Below, piece after piece: positions 7,327 through 12,966 of a stretch of 12,966 nt of DNA. Location: NCBI GenBank assembly GCA_030699345.1, contig JAUYMX010000084.1, forward strand, positions 1 to 12,966. Reading direction: 5' to 3'. The number at the start of each line of letters is the position of its first letter. Within the stretch, counting starts at the first letter, position 1. The stretch is from Methylococcaceae bacterium. Its GTDB lineage: Bacteria > Pseudomonadota > Gammaproteobacteria > Methylococcales > Methylomonadaceae. The translations under genes were made by a program, and so were the position numbers. The notes under the pieces are model-generated. The model made no database searches. It saw nothing but the letters and a program-made list of their open reading frames with translations, and had not been told where the DNA came from.

Positions 7327-8774
7327 TGAAACCAGGTCTTCGATACCGGATATTCGCCTTTTGGCTTAGCGTGGTTAGCATAACGACCACACTTAACGGT
7401 TGCGCATGGTTTGGCGATAAAACTCAACGTGCGGAAATGATGACCATACCGGAAATGACGAAAACGCTGGCGACACCCTCGTCAGCTGTTAATGGGCAAT
7501 GGCCGCAACCCAGCTGGTGGGAAGTCTTCAAAGCCCCGGCATTGAACCGGTTGATAAGTATAGCCTTGGCTGATAATCCCAATTTTAAGGCGGCGACCGC
7601 GCGTTTACGGCAATCCCAAACCATGGTCGATGCGCAAGCGGCCCAGCTTTATCCCACGGTCGATGCTAATGTCAGTTTCAGCGCCCAGCGTTTCTCCGCC
7701 AACAGTACTCAAGCCAAGCTTGCCGGGGAACATTTTCGGCAATTACTGATCAACCCGCTGGTGCTTCGTTATCATTTGGATTTCTGGGGACGTGACCAAG
7801 CGGCGTTGGAAGCGGCTGTCGGTAAGTCGCTTGCGGTGGAAACCGAACTGGCAGACGCTAAATTGTTGCTGGCCTCAGCAGTAGCGGCAAGTTATTTCGA
7901 TCTGGTCGCGGCCTGCGAAAAACAGGCTATCGCAGAAAAAATTGTGGCCGACCGGGAAGCGTTGTTAGCTCTACAGCAAGTGCGGCTGGCAAGCGGCTTG
8001 GTGACTGCCGTGCCGTTCCTGCAAGCAAAAATGGCACTTAATGCGGCACAACAAATTGCAGTCGGCGCACGTACTGACGTTGATTTACACAAAAACCTAT
8101 TGGCCACACTCGCCGGAAAAGGCCCCGATTGGGGCCGCAGTATTGTGATCGAACGCGGTGTTTTCTCGAGCCGCTTGGCGTTACCGGCGGATTTGCCGTT
8201 GCGTTTGCTGTCACACCGGCCCGACGTCGCCGCCGCGCGGCTACATGCGCAAGCCGCCGCCCAGGAAATCAAAATCGCAGAAACCGCCTTCTATCCTGAC
8301 GTTAACCTGGTCGCTTTCACCGGCTTGCACAGTGTCAGCATGACCGACGTATTGCTCCAAGGTTCCAGTTTGGCCTATGCGGTCGGCCCGTCGATCGACT
8401 TTCCGATCTTTGAAGGCGGCCGCTTGCGCGCCAATCTTAGCTATCAGGAAGCCGTTTATGACGCTGCCGTGGAACGCTATAACGGCAGCCTGCTGCATGC
8501 GGTGCAGGAAGTAGCCGATAGCTTCAGCCGATGGCGTGAAATCGACGCGCGGCTTGCCGAGCAACAACAAAGCGTTACCGATGCCGCCGAAACTGAACGC
8601 CTTGCTGACAGCCTCAATCGTACCGGTCTTAACGATCGCACCGACTTAATGCTGACGCGCGTGGAAGCACACCAACAGCGTTTTCGCTTGGCAACATTGG
8701 AGGGCGAGCATTTTAAATCTGCCGTGCAGATCATTAAGGCGCTGGGTGGCGGCTATACAGAAAAAACACATTAA
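7326..8774 (+). CDS. NodT-family outer-membrane efflux lipoprotein (TolC-like channel)
   Basis: A 482-residue outer-membrane channel protein. ATG 7326 is preferred: GGAGGA at 7314-7319 lies 6 bases ahead, and it overlaps the MFS stop as TGATG. The signal peptide ends with the lipobox TLNGC, giving acylated Cys26. The mature protein has the two tandem outer-membrane-efflux repeats typical of NodT/OprM proteins. The first contains WWEVFKAPALNRLISIALADNPNFKAATARLRQ. The second starts near RLLSHRPDVAAARLHAQAAAQEIKIAETAFYPDVNL, the characteristic internal segment, followed by GPSIDFPIFEGGRLRANL. It would trimerise into the outer-membrane duct of the tripartite pump together with the MFS and HlyD proteins. 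The length is normal and the reading frame is intact. Confidence 0.93.
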   Translation: MKPGLRYRIFAFWLSVVSITTTLNGCAWFGDKTQRAEMMTIPEMTKTLATPSSAVNGQWPQPSWWEVFKAPALNRLISIALADNPNFKAATARLRQSQTMVDAQAAQLYPTVDANVSFSAQRFSANSTQAKLAGEHFRQLLINPLVLRYHLDFWGRDQAALEAAVGKSLAVETELADAKLLLASAVAASYFDLVAACEKQAIAEKIVADREALLALQQVRLASGLVTAVPFLQAKMALNAAQQIAVGARTDVDLHKNLLATLAGKGPDWGRSIVIERGVFSSRLALPADLPLRLLSHRPDVAAARLHAQAAAQEIKIAETAFYPDVNLVAFTGLHSVSMTDVLLQGSSLAYAVGPSIDFPIFEGGRLRANLSYQEAVYDAAVERYNGSLLHAVQEVADSFSRWREIDARLAEQQQSVTDAAETERLADSLNRTGLNDRTDLMLTRVEAHQQRFRLATLEGEHFKSAVQIIKALGGGYTEKTH

Positions 8775-8781
8775 ATCAGCC

Positions 8782-9939
8782 ATGCAAAAATTGACCAGAC
8801 CCAAGGAAATCATTCATCAACGCAACCGCCGACTAAAGCTGGTGAGCTTGGCAATAGTATTGGTGTGTCTGGGATTTTTCGGCTATTGGTGGTCAGTTAA
8901 CCGAGGTTGGGTTGCCACCGATGACGCGTTTGTGATGGGCCATCTGATTACTTTGAAGGCGCAGACCGAGGGCACTGTCGTGGCAATCTTGGCGGAAAAT
9001 ACTCAGCATGTGCAAAAAGGCGACATACTGATCAGACTGGATGGCACTCATACGGAAATTGCGTTGCAGCAGTCCGAAGCGGAATTGGGCGAAGCCGTGC
9101 GCCATATAGTCAGTTTGACAGCAAAAATCGACTCGCTTAAACAGCGAATTCTTTCCAAGGAAGCCGCATTGAGTCAAGTTCGCCACGATCTTGGCCGATT
9201 CAAGACAGCTGCACACGACGGCGCGGTGTCCGAGCAGCAGGTGCAAAATACCCAGGATAAAATCCGTGAACTGGAAGCCATGATTCGTGAAATCCAGGCT
9301 GAAAAAACCGGCATCGAAGCGCAGGTTGCCGGTGCCGCCATCGAAAATAACCCCGCCGTCGAAAAAGCCAAGAGCCGGGTTCGCAACGCTTTTCTAAATT
9401 ATCAACGCCGCAACGTTATTGCGCCGGTATCGGGTTATATCGCCAAACGCAAGACGCAAATAGGTGACAACGTTAAAGCAGGCGCCCCCCTGCTGGCGAT
9501 TGTGCCGCTGGACGATCTGTGGATAGACGCCAACTTTCTGGAAACCCAGATTGCCGGGATTCGTCCTGGACAAGTGGCCGACATCCGGGTCGATGCTTAC
9601 GGCGATGAGCTGATCTATCATGGCAAAGTGGAAGGTATCACCCCTGGTACCGGCAGCACGTTTGCACTGTTGCCGACCGATAATGCCACCGGCAACTTTA
9701 TTCATGTCGCCGAACGCGTACAGGTGCGAATCGGACTGGATCCTCAAGAGCTTAAGGACAATCCGCTGCAGCCGGGGCTTTCTACGGTCACTCGTATCAA
9801 TATCAGTGACGCAGGTAAGCCTTTATTAAGCTCGACCGTTAGCGTCGATGGCGATACCTATCGAACCGGCATTTACGAAAACGAATTAGACGGTGTAGAA
9901 CAACGCATCCAGCAGATTATTGCCTCGAATAAACGGTAA
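8782..9939 (+). CDS. HlyD/EmrA-type membrane-fusion (periplasmic adaptor) protein
   Basis: A 385-residue adaptor. It has a basic cytoplasmic N terminus, one transmembrane helix at about 18-37 (KLVSLAIVLVCLGFFGYWW), then VATDDAFVMGHLITLKAQTEGTV, the usual start of the biotinyl-lipoyl-like domain. A long alpha-helical hairpin follows (about 88-190, rich in Glu/Gln/Ala heptads), then NVIAPVSGYIAKRKTQIGDNVKAGAPLLAIVP, the second lipoyl half, and a beta-barrel domain. It bridges the MFS pump to the NodT channel. ATG 8782 lies 8 bases after the channel-gene stop but has no ribosome binding site. A GTG at 8746 preceded by AAGG would add 12 residues and overlap the previous gene; both are possible, though the ATG gives the more typical N terminus. 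The gene ends 14 bases from the convergent nsrR stop, with no room for a dedicated terminator. Confidence 0.92.
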   Translation: MQKLTRPKEIIHQRNRRLKLVSLAIVLVCLGFFGYWWSVNRGWVATDDAFVMGHLITLKAQTEGTVVAILAENTQHVQKGDILIRLDGTHTEIALQQSEAELGEAVRHIVSLTAKIDSLKQRILSKEAALSQVRHDLGRFKTAAHDGAVSEQQVQNTQDKIRELEAMIREIQAEKTGIEAQVAGAAIENNPAVEKAKSRVRNAFLNYQRRNVIAPVSGYIAKRKTQIGDNVKAGAPLLAIVPLDDLWIDANFLETQIAGIRPGQVADIRVDAYGDELIYHGKVEGITPGTGSTFALLPTDNATGNFIHVAERVQVRIGLDPQELKDNPLQPGLSTVTRINISDAGKPLLSSTVSVDGDTYRTGIYENELDGVEQRIQQIIASNKR

Positions 9940-9953
9940 ATCATCAATATGAC

Positions 9954-10409
9954 TCAAGTAAGGGGCGGTGTAGCGGTGGGTAGCGATAATAACTCAGCAT
10001 TGACACCTAAATTGGCCGCATCCGCCAGTGTGTATTTATCCAGCACGGACATAAAAGCCCGTTGCGCTTCATATAACGTCGCTTTGAGGAAACAATTGCG
10101 GATGAGGCGGCATTGATTGGAAGGAATATCGAAGCATTCGACCAGGTTCATGTTCTGCTCGGTGCGTCGCACTACCTCGCCCAAGCCGATGGCGTAAGCA
10201 GGCCGAGCTAGCTGCAGGCCACCACCCTTGCCGCGGGTCGACATAATGAAGCCTTGATTGGCCAAGCTATTCGCCACCTTCACCAAATGGTTACGGGAAA
10301 TTTGATGATAGTCGGCGATCTCGGAAATTGTCGCCAAGCCGGGTTCAGGCAAACGCGCAAGATAGATCAGTAAGCGCAATGATAAATCCGTAAATTGTGT
10401 AAGTTGCAT
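9954..10409 (-). CDS. nsrR: NO-sensing Rrf2-family repressor NsrR
   Basis: A 151-residue Rrf2-family regulator. The N terminus MQLTQFTDLSLRLLIYLA and helix-turn-helix (ISEIADYHQISRNHLVKVANSLANQGFI) are typical of NsrR, as is the wing TRGKGGGLQLARP. Three cysteines, Cys92, Cys100 and Cys106 (C-x7-C-x5-C), sit where NsrR proteins bind an iron-sulfur cluster, and Asp8, the fourth ligand known from an NsrR structure, is also present. NO attack on the cluster releases the repressor from DNA. Start 10409 is chosen because AAAGGAG lies 8 bases upstream and the protein then begins as the family does; the open frame reaches 10490 but the added residues are unlike NsrR. A matching operator lies in the divergent gap, so it probably represses itself and the haemoglobin operon. 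Confidence 0.92.
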   Translation of the reverse strand: MQLTQFTDLSLRLLIYLARLPEPGLATISEIADYHQISRNHLVKVANSLANQGFIMSTRGKGGGLQLARPAYAIGLGEVVRRTEQNMNLVECFDIPSNQCRLIRNCFLKATLYEAQRAFMSVLDKYTLADAANLGVNAELLSLPTATPPLT

Positions 10410-10471
10410 ATTTGATACTCCTTTAAATTTGCCTGAATTCCTGTGAGGCCTTAATGAATAAACGATAAAGA

Positions 10472-10500
10472 TTGACGATTTTACAATCAAACTATAAGAT
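10472..10500 (+). promoter_or_regulatory. Predicted sigma70 promoter of the truncated haemoglobin operon
   Basis: TTGACG (10472-10477, 5/6 of the -35 consensus) is followed after 17 bases by TAAGAT (10495-10500); the overlapping TATAAG at 10493-10498 is an alternative -10 box with a shorter spacer. The -10 region is the left edge of the NsrR operator, so bound NsrR would block RNA polymerase. The expected start near 10507 leaves a leader of about 100 bases. Confidence 0.55.
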
Positions 10501-10518
10501 TCATTTAAAATGCATCTT
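10496..10518. promoter_or_regulatory. NsrR operator (near-perfect 11-1-11 inverted repeat)
   Basis: The half sites AAGATTCATTT (10496-10506) and AAATGCATCTT (10508-10518) flank a single A. The right half equals the known NsrR half-site in reverse complement (AAGATGCATTT) and the left half differs at one base. It lies between nsrR (its start is 86 bases away) and the haemoglobin gene and overlaps the predicted -10 box, so it can control both directions. Confidence 0.85.
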
Positions 10519-10540
10519 ATGTATACAAAAAAGCAAAGCC

Positions 10541-10554
10541 TATATTGAAATATA
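10541..10554. other. AT-rich inverted repeat in the haemoglobin leader
   Basis: TATATT and AATATA flank a GA centre as a 6-bp perfect dyad between the two NsrR-like sites. Its role is unknown; such AT-rich dyads can arise by chance. Confidence 0.3.
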
Positions 10555-10563
10555 AGGGGCTTT

Positions 10564-10586
10564 AAGATGTATTTTAAACACCTTTT
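10564..10586. promoter_or_regulatory. Second, weaker NsrR-like site in the haemoglobin leader
   Basis: AAGATGTATTT (10564-10574) is a full NsrR half-site. After a single T, the opposite half AAACACCTTTT (10576-10586) keeps 8 of 11 positions. The centre is 68 bases from that of the main operator, 20 bases upstream of the haemoglobin start. A binding protein here could act as a transcription roadblock or cooperate with the main site. Confidence 0.5.
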
Positions 10587-10605
10587 TAATATTTGGAGAG
10601 AAAAA

Positions 10606-10977
10606 ATGTCAGAACAATCTTTATACGAACAACTAGGTGGTGAAGCGGCTGTTAATGCCGCCGTCGATATTTTTTACCGTAAAGTGTTGAGTGATGATCG
10701 CATCAGCGCCTTTTTTGAAGACGTGGACATGGAAAAACAGGCCGCTAAACAAAAAGCTTTCCTGACCATGGCTTTCGGCGGACCGCATAATTACACCGGC
10801 TTAGATATGCGTCGAGGCCATGCGCATCTGGTCGCGCGTGGTTTGAATGACTCGCATGTTGATGCTGTGATCGAAGATCTGGGCGCTACTTTGCGTGAAT
10901 TAGGCGTAAATGAAGAACTGATCGCGCAAGTGGCTGCGATTGCCGAAAGCACACGTAATGATGTACTAGATCGATAA
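10606..10977 (+). CDS. Group 1 truncated haemoglobin (trHb1, GlbN-like)
   Basis: A 123-residue 2-on-2 globin closely resembling cyanobacterial GlbN over its whole length: SLYEQLGG at the N terminus, FYRKVLSDDRI, FFEDVDMEKQ, KQKAFLTMAFGG and an LGATLRELGV-type H helix. The proximal haem ligand is His72 (RRGHAHLV). Distal residues are Tyr24 (B10), Gln45 (E7), Lys48 (E10) and Gln49 (E11); in Synechocystis GlbN position E10 is the His that binds iron. ATG 10606 is chosen because GGAG at 10595-10598 is correctly spaced; an upstream ATG at 10567 would add 13 unrelated residues and overlaps the second NsrR-like site. The gene is first behind the NsrR operator and 19 bases before a flavin reductase. 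The context suggests NO dioxygenation (NO plus O2 to nitrate) in the cytoplasm. Gene symbols vary between genomes, so none is assigned. Confidence 0.93.
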   Translation: MSEQSLYEQLGGEAAVNAAVDIFYRKVLSDDRISAFFEDVDMEKQAAKQKAFLTMAFGGPHNYTGLDMRRGHAHLVARGLNDSHVDAVIEDLGATLRELGVNEELIAQVAAIAESTRNDVLDR

Positions 10978-10996
10978 CTTAATCAGAGCGCGGGCA

Positions 10997-11977
10997 ATGA
11001 CTACTATTCGTTACGCAAACGATAAATTTGAACTGGAGCCAAACGAATCCGTACTGGAGTGTTTGACCAATCGCGGCGTGCCCGTGCCGTTTTCCTGTCG
11101 TAGCGGTGTCTGCCAAACCTGCATGATGCGCGCAACAGGCGGCAAGCCACCTGAAACCTCACAACAAGGTTTGAAAGATAGCCTCAAGCTGCAAAACTAT
11201 TTCCTCGCTTGTGTGTGTTATCCCGATACCGATTTAGAAGTCGCGCTGCCGGACGATGATGATATTCAAGCGGTGATTCCTGCTACCGTCCTTAGTTTAA
11301 AGCTGCTTAATGCCGACATCATGCATGTCGAACTCGAATGTCATGCACCCATCGATTACCGGGCCGGGCAATTTATCAACCTGTTTCAAAACCAGGCGCT
11401 TGGTCGCAGTTACTCGCTCGCCAGCGTGCCGCATGAAGATGATCACCTGCATCTGCATGTCCGTCGTCTGCCACAGGGCCGGGTCAGCGGCTGGATACAT
11501 GGAGAACTGCGTCCTGGTCAAACCGTCGAGATTCGTGGTCCCGGCGGCGACTGTTTTTACATACCCGGCAATAGCGAGCAAGGCTTGATTTTAATCGGCA
11601 CAGGTTCGGGGCTTGCGCCGCTTTACGGCATTATCCGCGACGCACTCAGTCAGGGTCATAGCGGGCCTATTCATTTGTTTCACGGTAGCCGAGACCTGAA
11701 CGGACTCTATCTAAGCGGTGAACTACAGGATCTAGTCAAAAAATATTCGAATTTTAATTATGTGCCCTGCCTTTCCGGTGACGGTGTCTGTCATGGCTTC
11801 GCGTCAGGACGTGCCGATGAAGTGGCCTTTAAGCAAATATCTGATCTCAAGAATTGGCGTATATTTCTCTGCGGACATCCGGAAATGGTTAAAACAGCCA
11901 AGAGGAAAGCCTTTCTGGCCGGTGCCTCAATGAAGGATATTTATGCCGATGCCTTTAATGTCAGCCAGTCTTCTTAA
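10997..11977 (+). CDS. Ferredoxin-type [2Fe-2S]/FAD NAD(P)H oxidoreductase
   Basis: A 326-residue electron-transfer flavoprotein. Residues 1-85 are a plant-type [2Fe-2S] ferredoxin domain with Cys34, Cys39, Cys42 (CRSGVCQTC) and Cys72 as ligands. Residues 95-190 are the FAD-binding barrel, with the FAD motif RSYS at 137-140. Residues 195-320 are the NAD(P)H-binding domain, with GTGSGLAP (201-208) and CGHPEM (292-297). The order ferredoxin-FAD-NAD matches the reductase components of oxygenases (BenC/MmoC/phenol hydroxylase type), but no oxygenase is nearby. It sits directly after a truncated haemoglobin under an NsrR operator, so the likely electron acceptor is the ferric globin, with rubredoxin as another possibility. 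Globin plus FAD/NAD reductase recreates the parts of flavohaemoglobin as two proteins, with an extra ferredoxin domain. The frame is intact and cotranscription is probable. Confidence 0.92.
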   Translation: MTTIRYANDKFELEPNESVLECLTNRGVPVPFSCRSGVCQTCMMRATGGKPPETSQQGLKDSLKLQNYFLACVCYPDTDLEVALPDDDDIQAVIPATVLSLKLLNADIMHVELECHAPIDYRAGQFINLFQNQALGRSYSLASVPHEDDHLHLHVRRLPQGRVSGWIHGELRPGQTVEIRGPGGDCFYIPGNSEQGLILIGTGSGLAPLYGIIRDALSQGHSGPIHLFHGSRDLNGLYLSGELQDLVKKYSNFNYVPCLSGDGVCHGFASGRADEVAFKQISDLKNWRIFLCGHPEMVKTAKRKAFLAGASMKDIYADAFNVSQSS

Positions 11978-11991
11978 ACAGGAAAATTATC

Positions 11992-12171
11992 ATGTCCGAT
12001 TTTAAAAAATATCAATGCCGGGAATGTGAGCATATCTATGATGAAGCGAAGGGCGACCCCGATAGCGGCTTGGCTCCCGGCACCCGCTGGGCCGACGTGC
12101 CGAATGACTGGTCCTGCCCTATTTGTGGCGCGCCGAAAGATTTTTTTAAGCTGATGGAAAGCCCGCTTTGA
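11992..12171 (+). CDS. Rubredoxin
   Basis: A 59-residue protein. Two CxxC knuckles, Cys9-x2-Cys12 (YQCRECEH) and Cys42-x2-Cys45 (SCPICGAPK), hold one iron. The spacer GDPDSGLAPGTRWADVPNDW is typical rubredoxin, including the conserved aromatic residues Tyr7 and Trp33. The start is supported by AGGA at 11980-11983, 8 bases ahead of the ATG; it lies 14 bases after the reductase stop, so the three genes form one unit. Rubredoxins pass single electrons to NO or O2 reductases (flavorubredoxin, alkane hydroxylase) or to stress enzymes. No flavodiiron protein is visible here, so the partner may be the reductase or the globin next door, or a protein elsewhere. Confidence 0.95.
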   Translation: MSDFKKYQCRECEHIYDEAKGDPDSGLAPGTRWADVPNDWSCPICGAPKDFFKLMESPL

Positions 12172-12192
12172 TTAAAAAGAAAACCTTTAAAA

Positions 12193-12222
12193 GTTGCACT
12201 TCGAAAAACTCAGTGCGAACGG
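12193..12222. repeat. Dispersed palindromic repeat, copy A
   Basis: GTTGCACT (12193-12200) and AGTGCGAAC (12212-12220) can pair with one bulged base, around TCGAAAAACTC. Over 25 bases (12198-12222) it matches the reverse complement of copy B at 20 positions. The TTCGA-CTCAG-GAACGG core fits a repeat I associate with proteobacterial intergenic regions. Confidence 0.55.
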
Positions 12223-12243
12223 TTTCAAAATTAACAGCAATTT

Positions 12244-12280
12244 ATCCGTTCATGCTGAGCTTGTCGAAGTATGAACGGAT
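12244..12280. repeat. Dispersed palindromic repeat, copy B
   Basis: ATCCGTTCAT (12244-12253) and ATGAACGGAT (12271-12280) are a perfect 10-bp inverted repeat around a 17-base centre containing GAGCTTGTCGAAG. It is oriented opposite to copy A and ends 42 bases before the next gene. It may form a hairpin in RNA that stabilises or attenuates the transcript between rubredoxin and the nor genes. Confidence 0.6.
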
Positions 12281-12296
12281 CTCACAAAACCAATCT

Positions 12297-12311
12297 CAAG
12301 CCATAGGCTTG
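12297..12311 (+). other. Tight hairpin just upstream of the small membrane protein gene
   Basis: CAAGCC (12297-12302) and GGCTTG (12306-12311) form a perfect 6-bp stem with a 3-base ATA loop, followed by TTT. It ends 11 bases before the ATG at 12323, where a ribosome binding site would lie, so it could influence translation. The T run is too short for a convincing terminator. Confidence 0.4.
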
Positions 12312-12322
12312 TTTGAGTCAGC

Positions 12323-12640
12323 ATGATTGAACCTATCGCCTTAAAAGATTTCTTCATCAGTTTTTTTACCGCCGCTTTAATTATTTTGTCAGGCGCAAGC
12401 TACGCGCTGCTGTATGCCTGGTCCAAAATAAAATCCAATCCCCGAATTAAATGGGCCGCTTACTTGTCATATACCGTGCTGCTGGTCAGCGTGGCGGAAT
12501 TGACGCGTGCGGCAAATTTTTCCGGAGTCTGGCTGATGCTATCCCTGGTGATGGTGCTCGGCTATTTTTTTGCCCCTATCGGTATTTGGCATTTGTGTGT
12601 CAAAACTCACGCCGAACCAACAACGGAGGATAAACAATGA
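12323..12640 (+). CDS. Small three-helix membrane protein upstream of norC
   Basis: A 105-residue protein with three predicted transmembrane segments at about 10-32 (DFFISFFTAALIILSGASYALLY), 43-61 and 67-92 (VWLMLSLVMVLGYFFAPIGIWHL), and a hydrophilic, acidic C-terminal tail. A basic loop (KIKSNPRIKW) between helices 1 and 2 suggests that this loop is cytoplasmic. I do not recognise the family. Its stop overlaps the norC start as ATGA and the norC ribosome binding site lies inside this gene, so the two are translationally coupled. This suggests a role in nitric oxide reductase assembly, cofactor insertion or membrane anchoring, but that is inference from position. The start has only a weak upstream GAG. 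Confidence 0.75.
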   Translation: MIEPIALKDFFISFFTAALIILSGASYALLYAWSKIKSNPRIKWAAYLSYTVLLVSVAELTRAANFSGVWLMLSLVMVLGYFFAPIGIWHLCVKTHAEPTTEDKQ

Positions 12641-12966
12641 ATGACGAACCTTTATGGGCGTCGGAATCGTTCTGGAAAAAAGTCGCCATCTGGGTGACGG
12701 CCGGATCGTTTCTGATTCTGGTGGTATTAACCATGGATTCTTTAAGCCAGACTAGCGCCGGTGGTAAACGCGTTCAGGCTTATTCGGTGATCAACAAAAA
12801 AATCGATTACCAATATCAGGAAAAGCTGCATAAATCGATACCGGTAATCGGCGGCGATGAGTTTTTATTCGGCCAGCAATTTAGCGAAGAAGAAGCCCGG
12901 CAACTGGTGGATTTGGGCAAGAAAACCTCACAAGCCAAAAACTGCATGAATTGTCACACCTTATTG
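12637..12966 (+). CDS. norC: Nitric oxide reductase cytochrome c subunit NorC (5' part, cut by the window edge)
   Basis: The first 110 residues of a membrane-anchored c-type cytochrome. One N-terminal transmembrane helix (about 14-33: KKVAIWVTAGSFLILVVLTM) precedes a periplasmic domain (YSVINKKIDYQYQEKLHKSIP; GGDEFLFGQQFSEEEARQLVDLGKK) that ends with the haem c motif Cys103-Met-Asn-Cys106-His107 followed by TLL, as in NorC. It would pass electrons to NorB, the NO-reducing subunit, whose gene should follow beyond the window. The start is supported by GGAGGA at 12625-12630, 6 bases ahead, and overlaps the preceding stop as ATGA. I see no NsrR site directly upstream in 12172-12322. The haem-ligand methionine and C terminus are not in the window. 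Another monohaem membrane cytochrome c remains possible but is less likely. Confidence 0.82.
   Translation, partial: MNDEPLWASESFWKKVAIWVTAGSFLILVVLTMDSLSQTSAGGKRVQAYSVINKKIDYQYQEKLHKSIPVIGGDEFLFGQQFSEEEARQLVDLGKKTSQAKNCMNCHTLL

Noticed and set aside
7892..8272. 126-codon minus-strand ORF inside the NodT gene
   Set aside because: It is a shadow of the intact outer-membrane channel gene, with composition-driven Arg/Ala/Cys richness and no start signal.
8746..8781. GTG start extending the HlyD protein into the NodT gene
   Set aside because: AAGG lies at fair spacing, but the added residues are not typical and the ATG at 8782 fits the family; it is kept only as an alternative.
10472..10490. 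FNR-like box (TTGAC ... ATCAA)
   Set aside because: The half sites are 9 bases apart instead of 4, so an FNR dimer would not fit; TTGACG is better explained as a -35 box.
10567..10605. Upstream ATG extending the truncated haemoglobin by 13 residues
   Set aside because: The ATG at 10606 has a well-placed GGAG, and the extension overlaps an NsrR-like site and does not resemble trHb1 proteins.
11297..11588. Overlapping 92- to 94-codon ORFs on both strands inside the reductase gene
   Set aside because: Both lie within the conserved FAD-domain coding sequence and show no independent features.

Overview
The window looks like the chromosome of a gammaproteobacterium. A methanotroph of the Methylococcales is a plausible host, judged from the general gene style and from an NsrR / truncated haemoglobin / nitric-oxide-reductase neighbourhood; this is inference, since no marker gene such as pmoA or 16S rRNA is present. 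There are no tRNA or rRNA genes, no CRISPR array and no recognisable insertion sequence.

Left part (1-3389, minus strand): a damaged sensory locus. A very large CheB-CheR-PAS fusion gene is split by a single extra base near 2954-2956 into an N-terminal CheB piece (2952-3389) and a CheB-end/CheR/coiled-coil/PAS piece (380-2896). An ATGA overlap links it to the start of a second PAS-sensor gene, which breaks into several reading frames before the window edge. About 450 bp without a gene follow (3390-3838), holding one dispersed-repeat-like inverted repeat and a weak hairpin.

Middle part (3839-9939): a LysR regulator (minus strand) diverges from a four-gene plus-strand operon coding for an unrecognised lipoprotein, a 14-helix DHA2-type MFS transporter, a NodT-type outer-membrane channel lipoprotein and an HlyD/EmrA-type periplasmic adaptor. 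The last three together form a complete tripartite exporter spanning both membranes. A sigma70-like promoter and an overlapping dyad lie in the divergent gap.

Right part (9954-12966): a nitric-oxide response region. NsrR (minus strand) diverges from a plus-strand series: group 1 truncated haemoglobin, a ferredoxin-type flavin reductase, rubredoxin, a small three-helix membrane protein and norC (cytochrome c subunit of nitric oxide reductase, cut by the window edge). A near-perfect NsrR operator overlaps the predicted -10 box in front of the haemoglobin, and a second, weaker NsrR-like site lies in its leader. The likely logic is that NO destroys the NsrR iron-sulfur cluster and relieves repression. 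The globin plus reductase could then act as a two-piece equivalent of flavohaemoglobin, oxidising NO, while the nor genes reduce it. Whether the nor genes share the operon is uncertain, because two inverted repeat elements and a hairpin separate them from rubredoxin.
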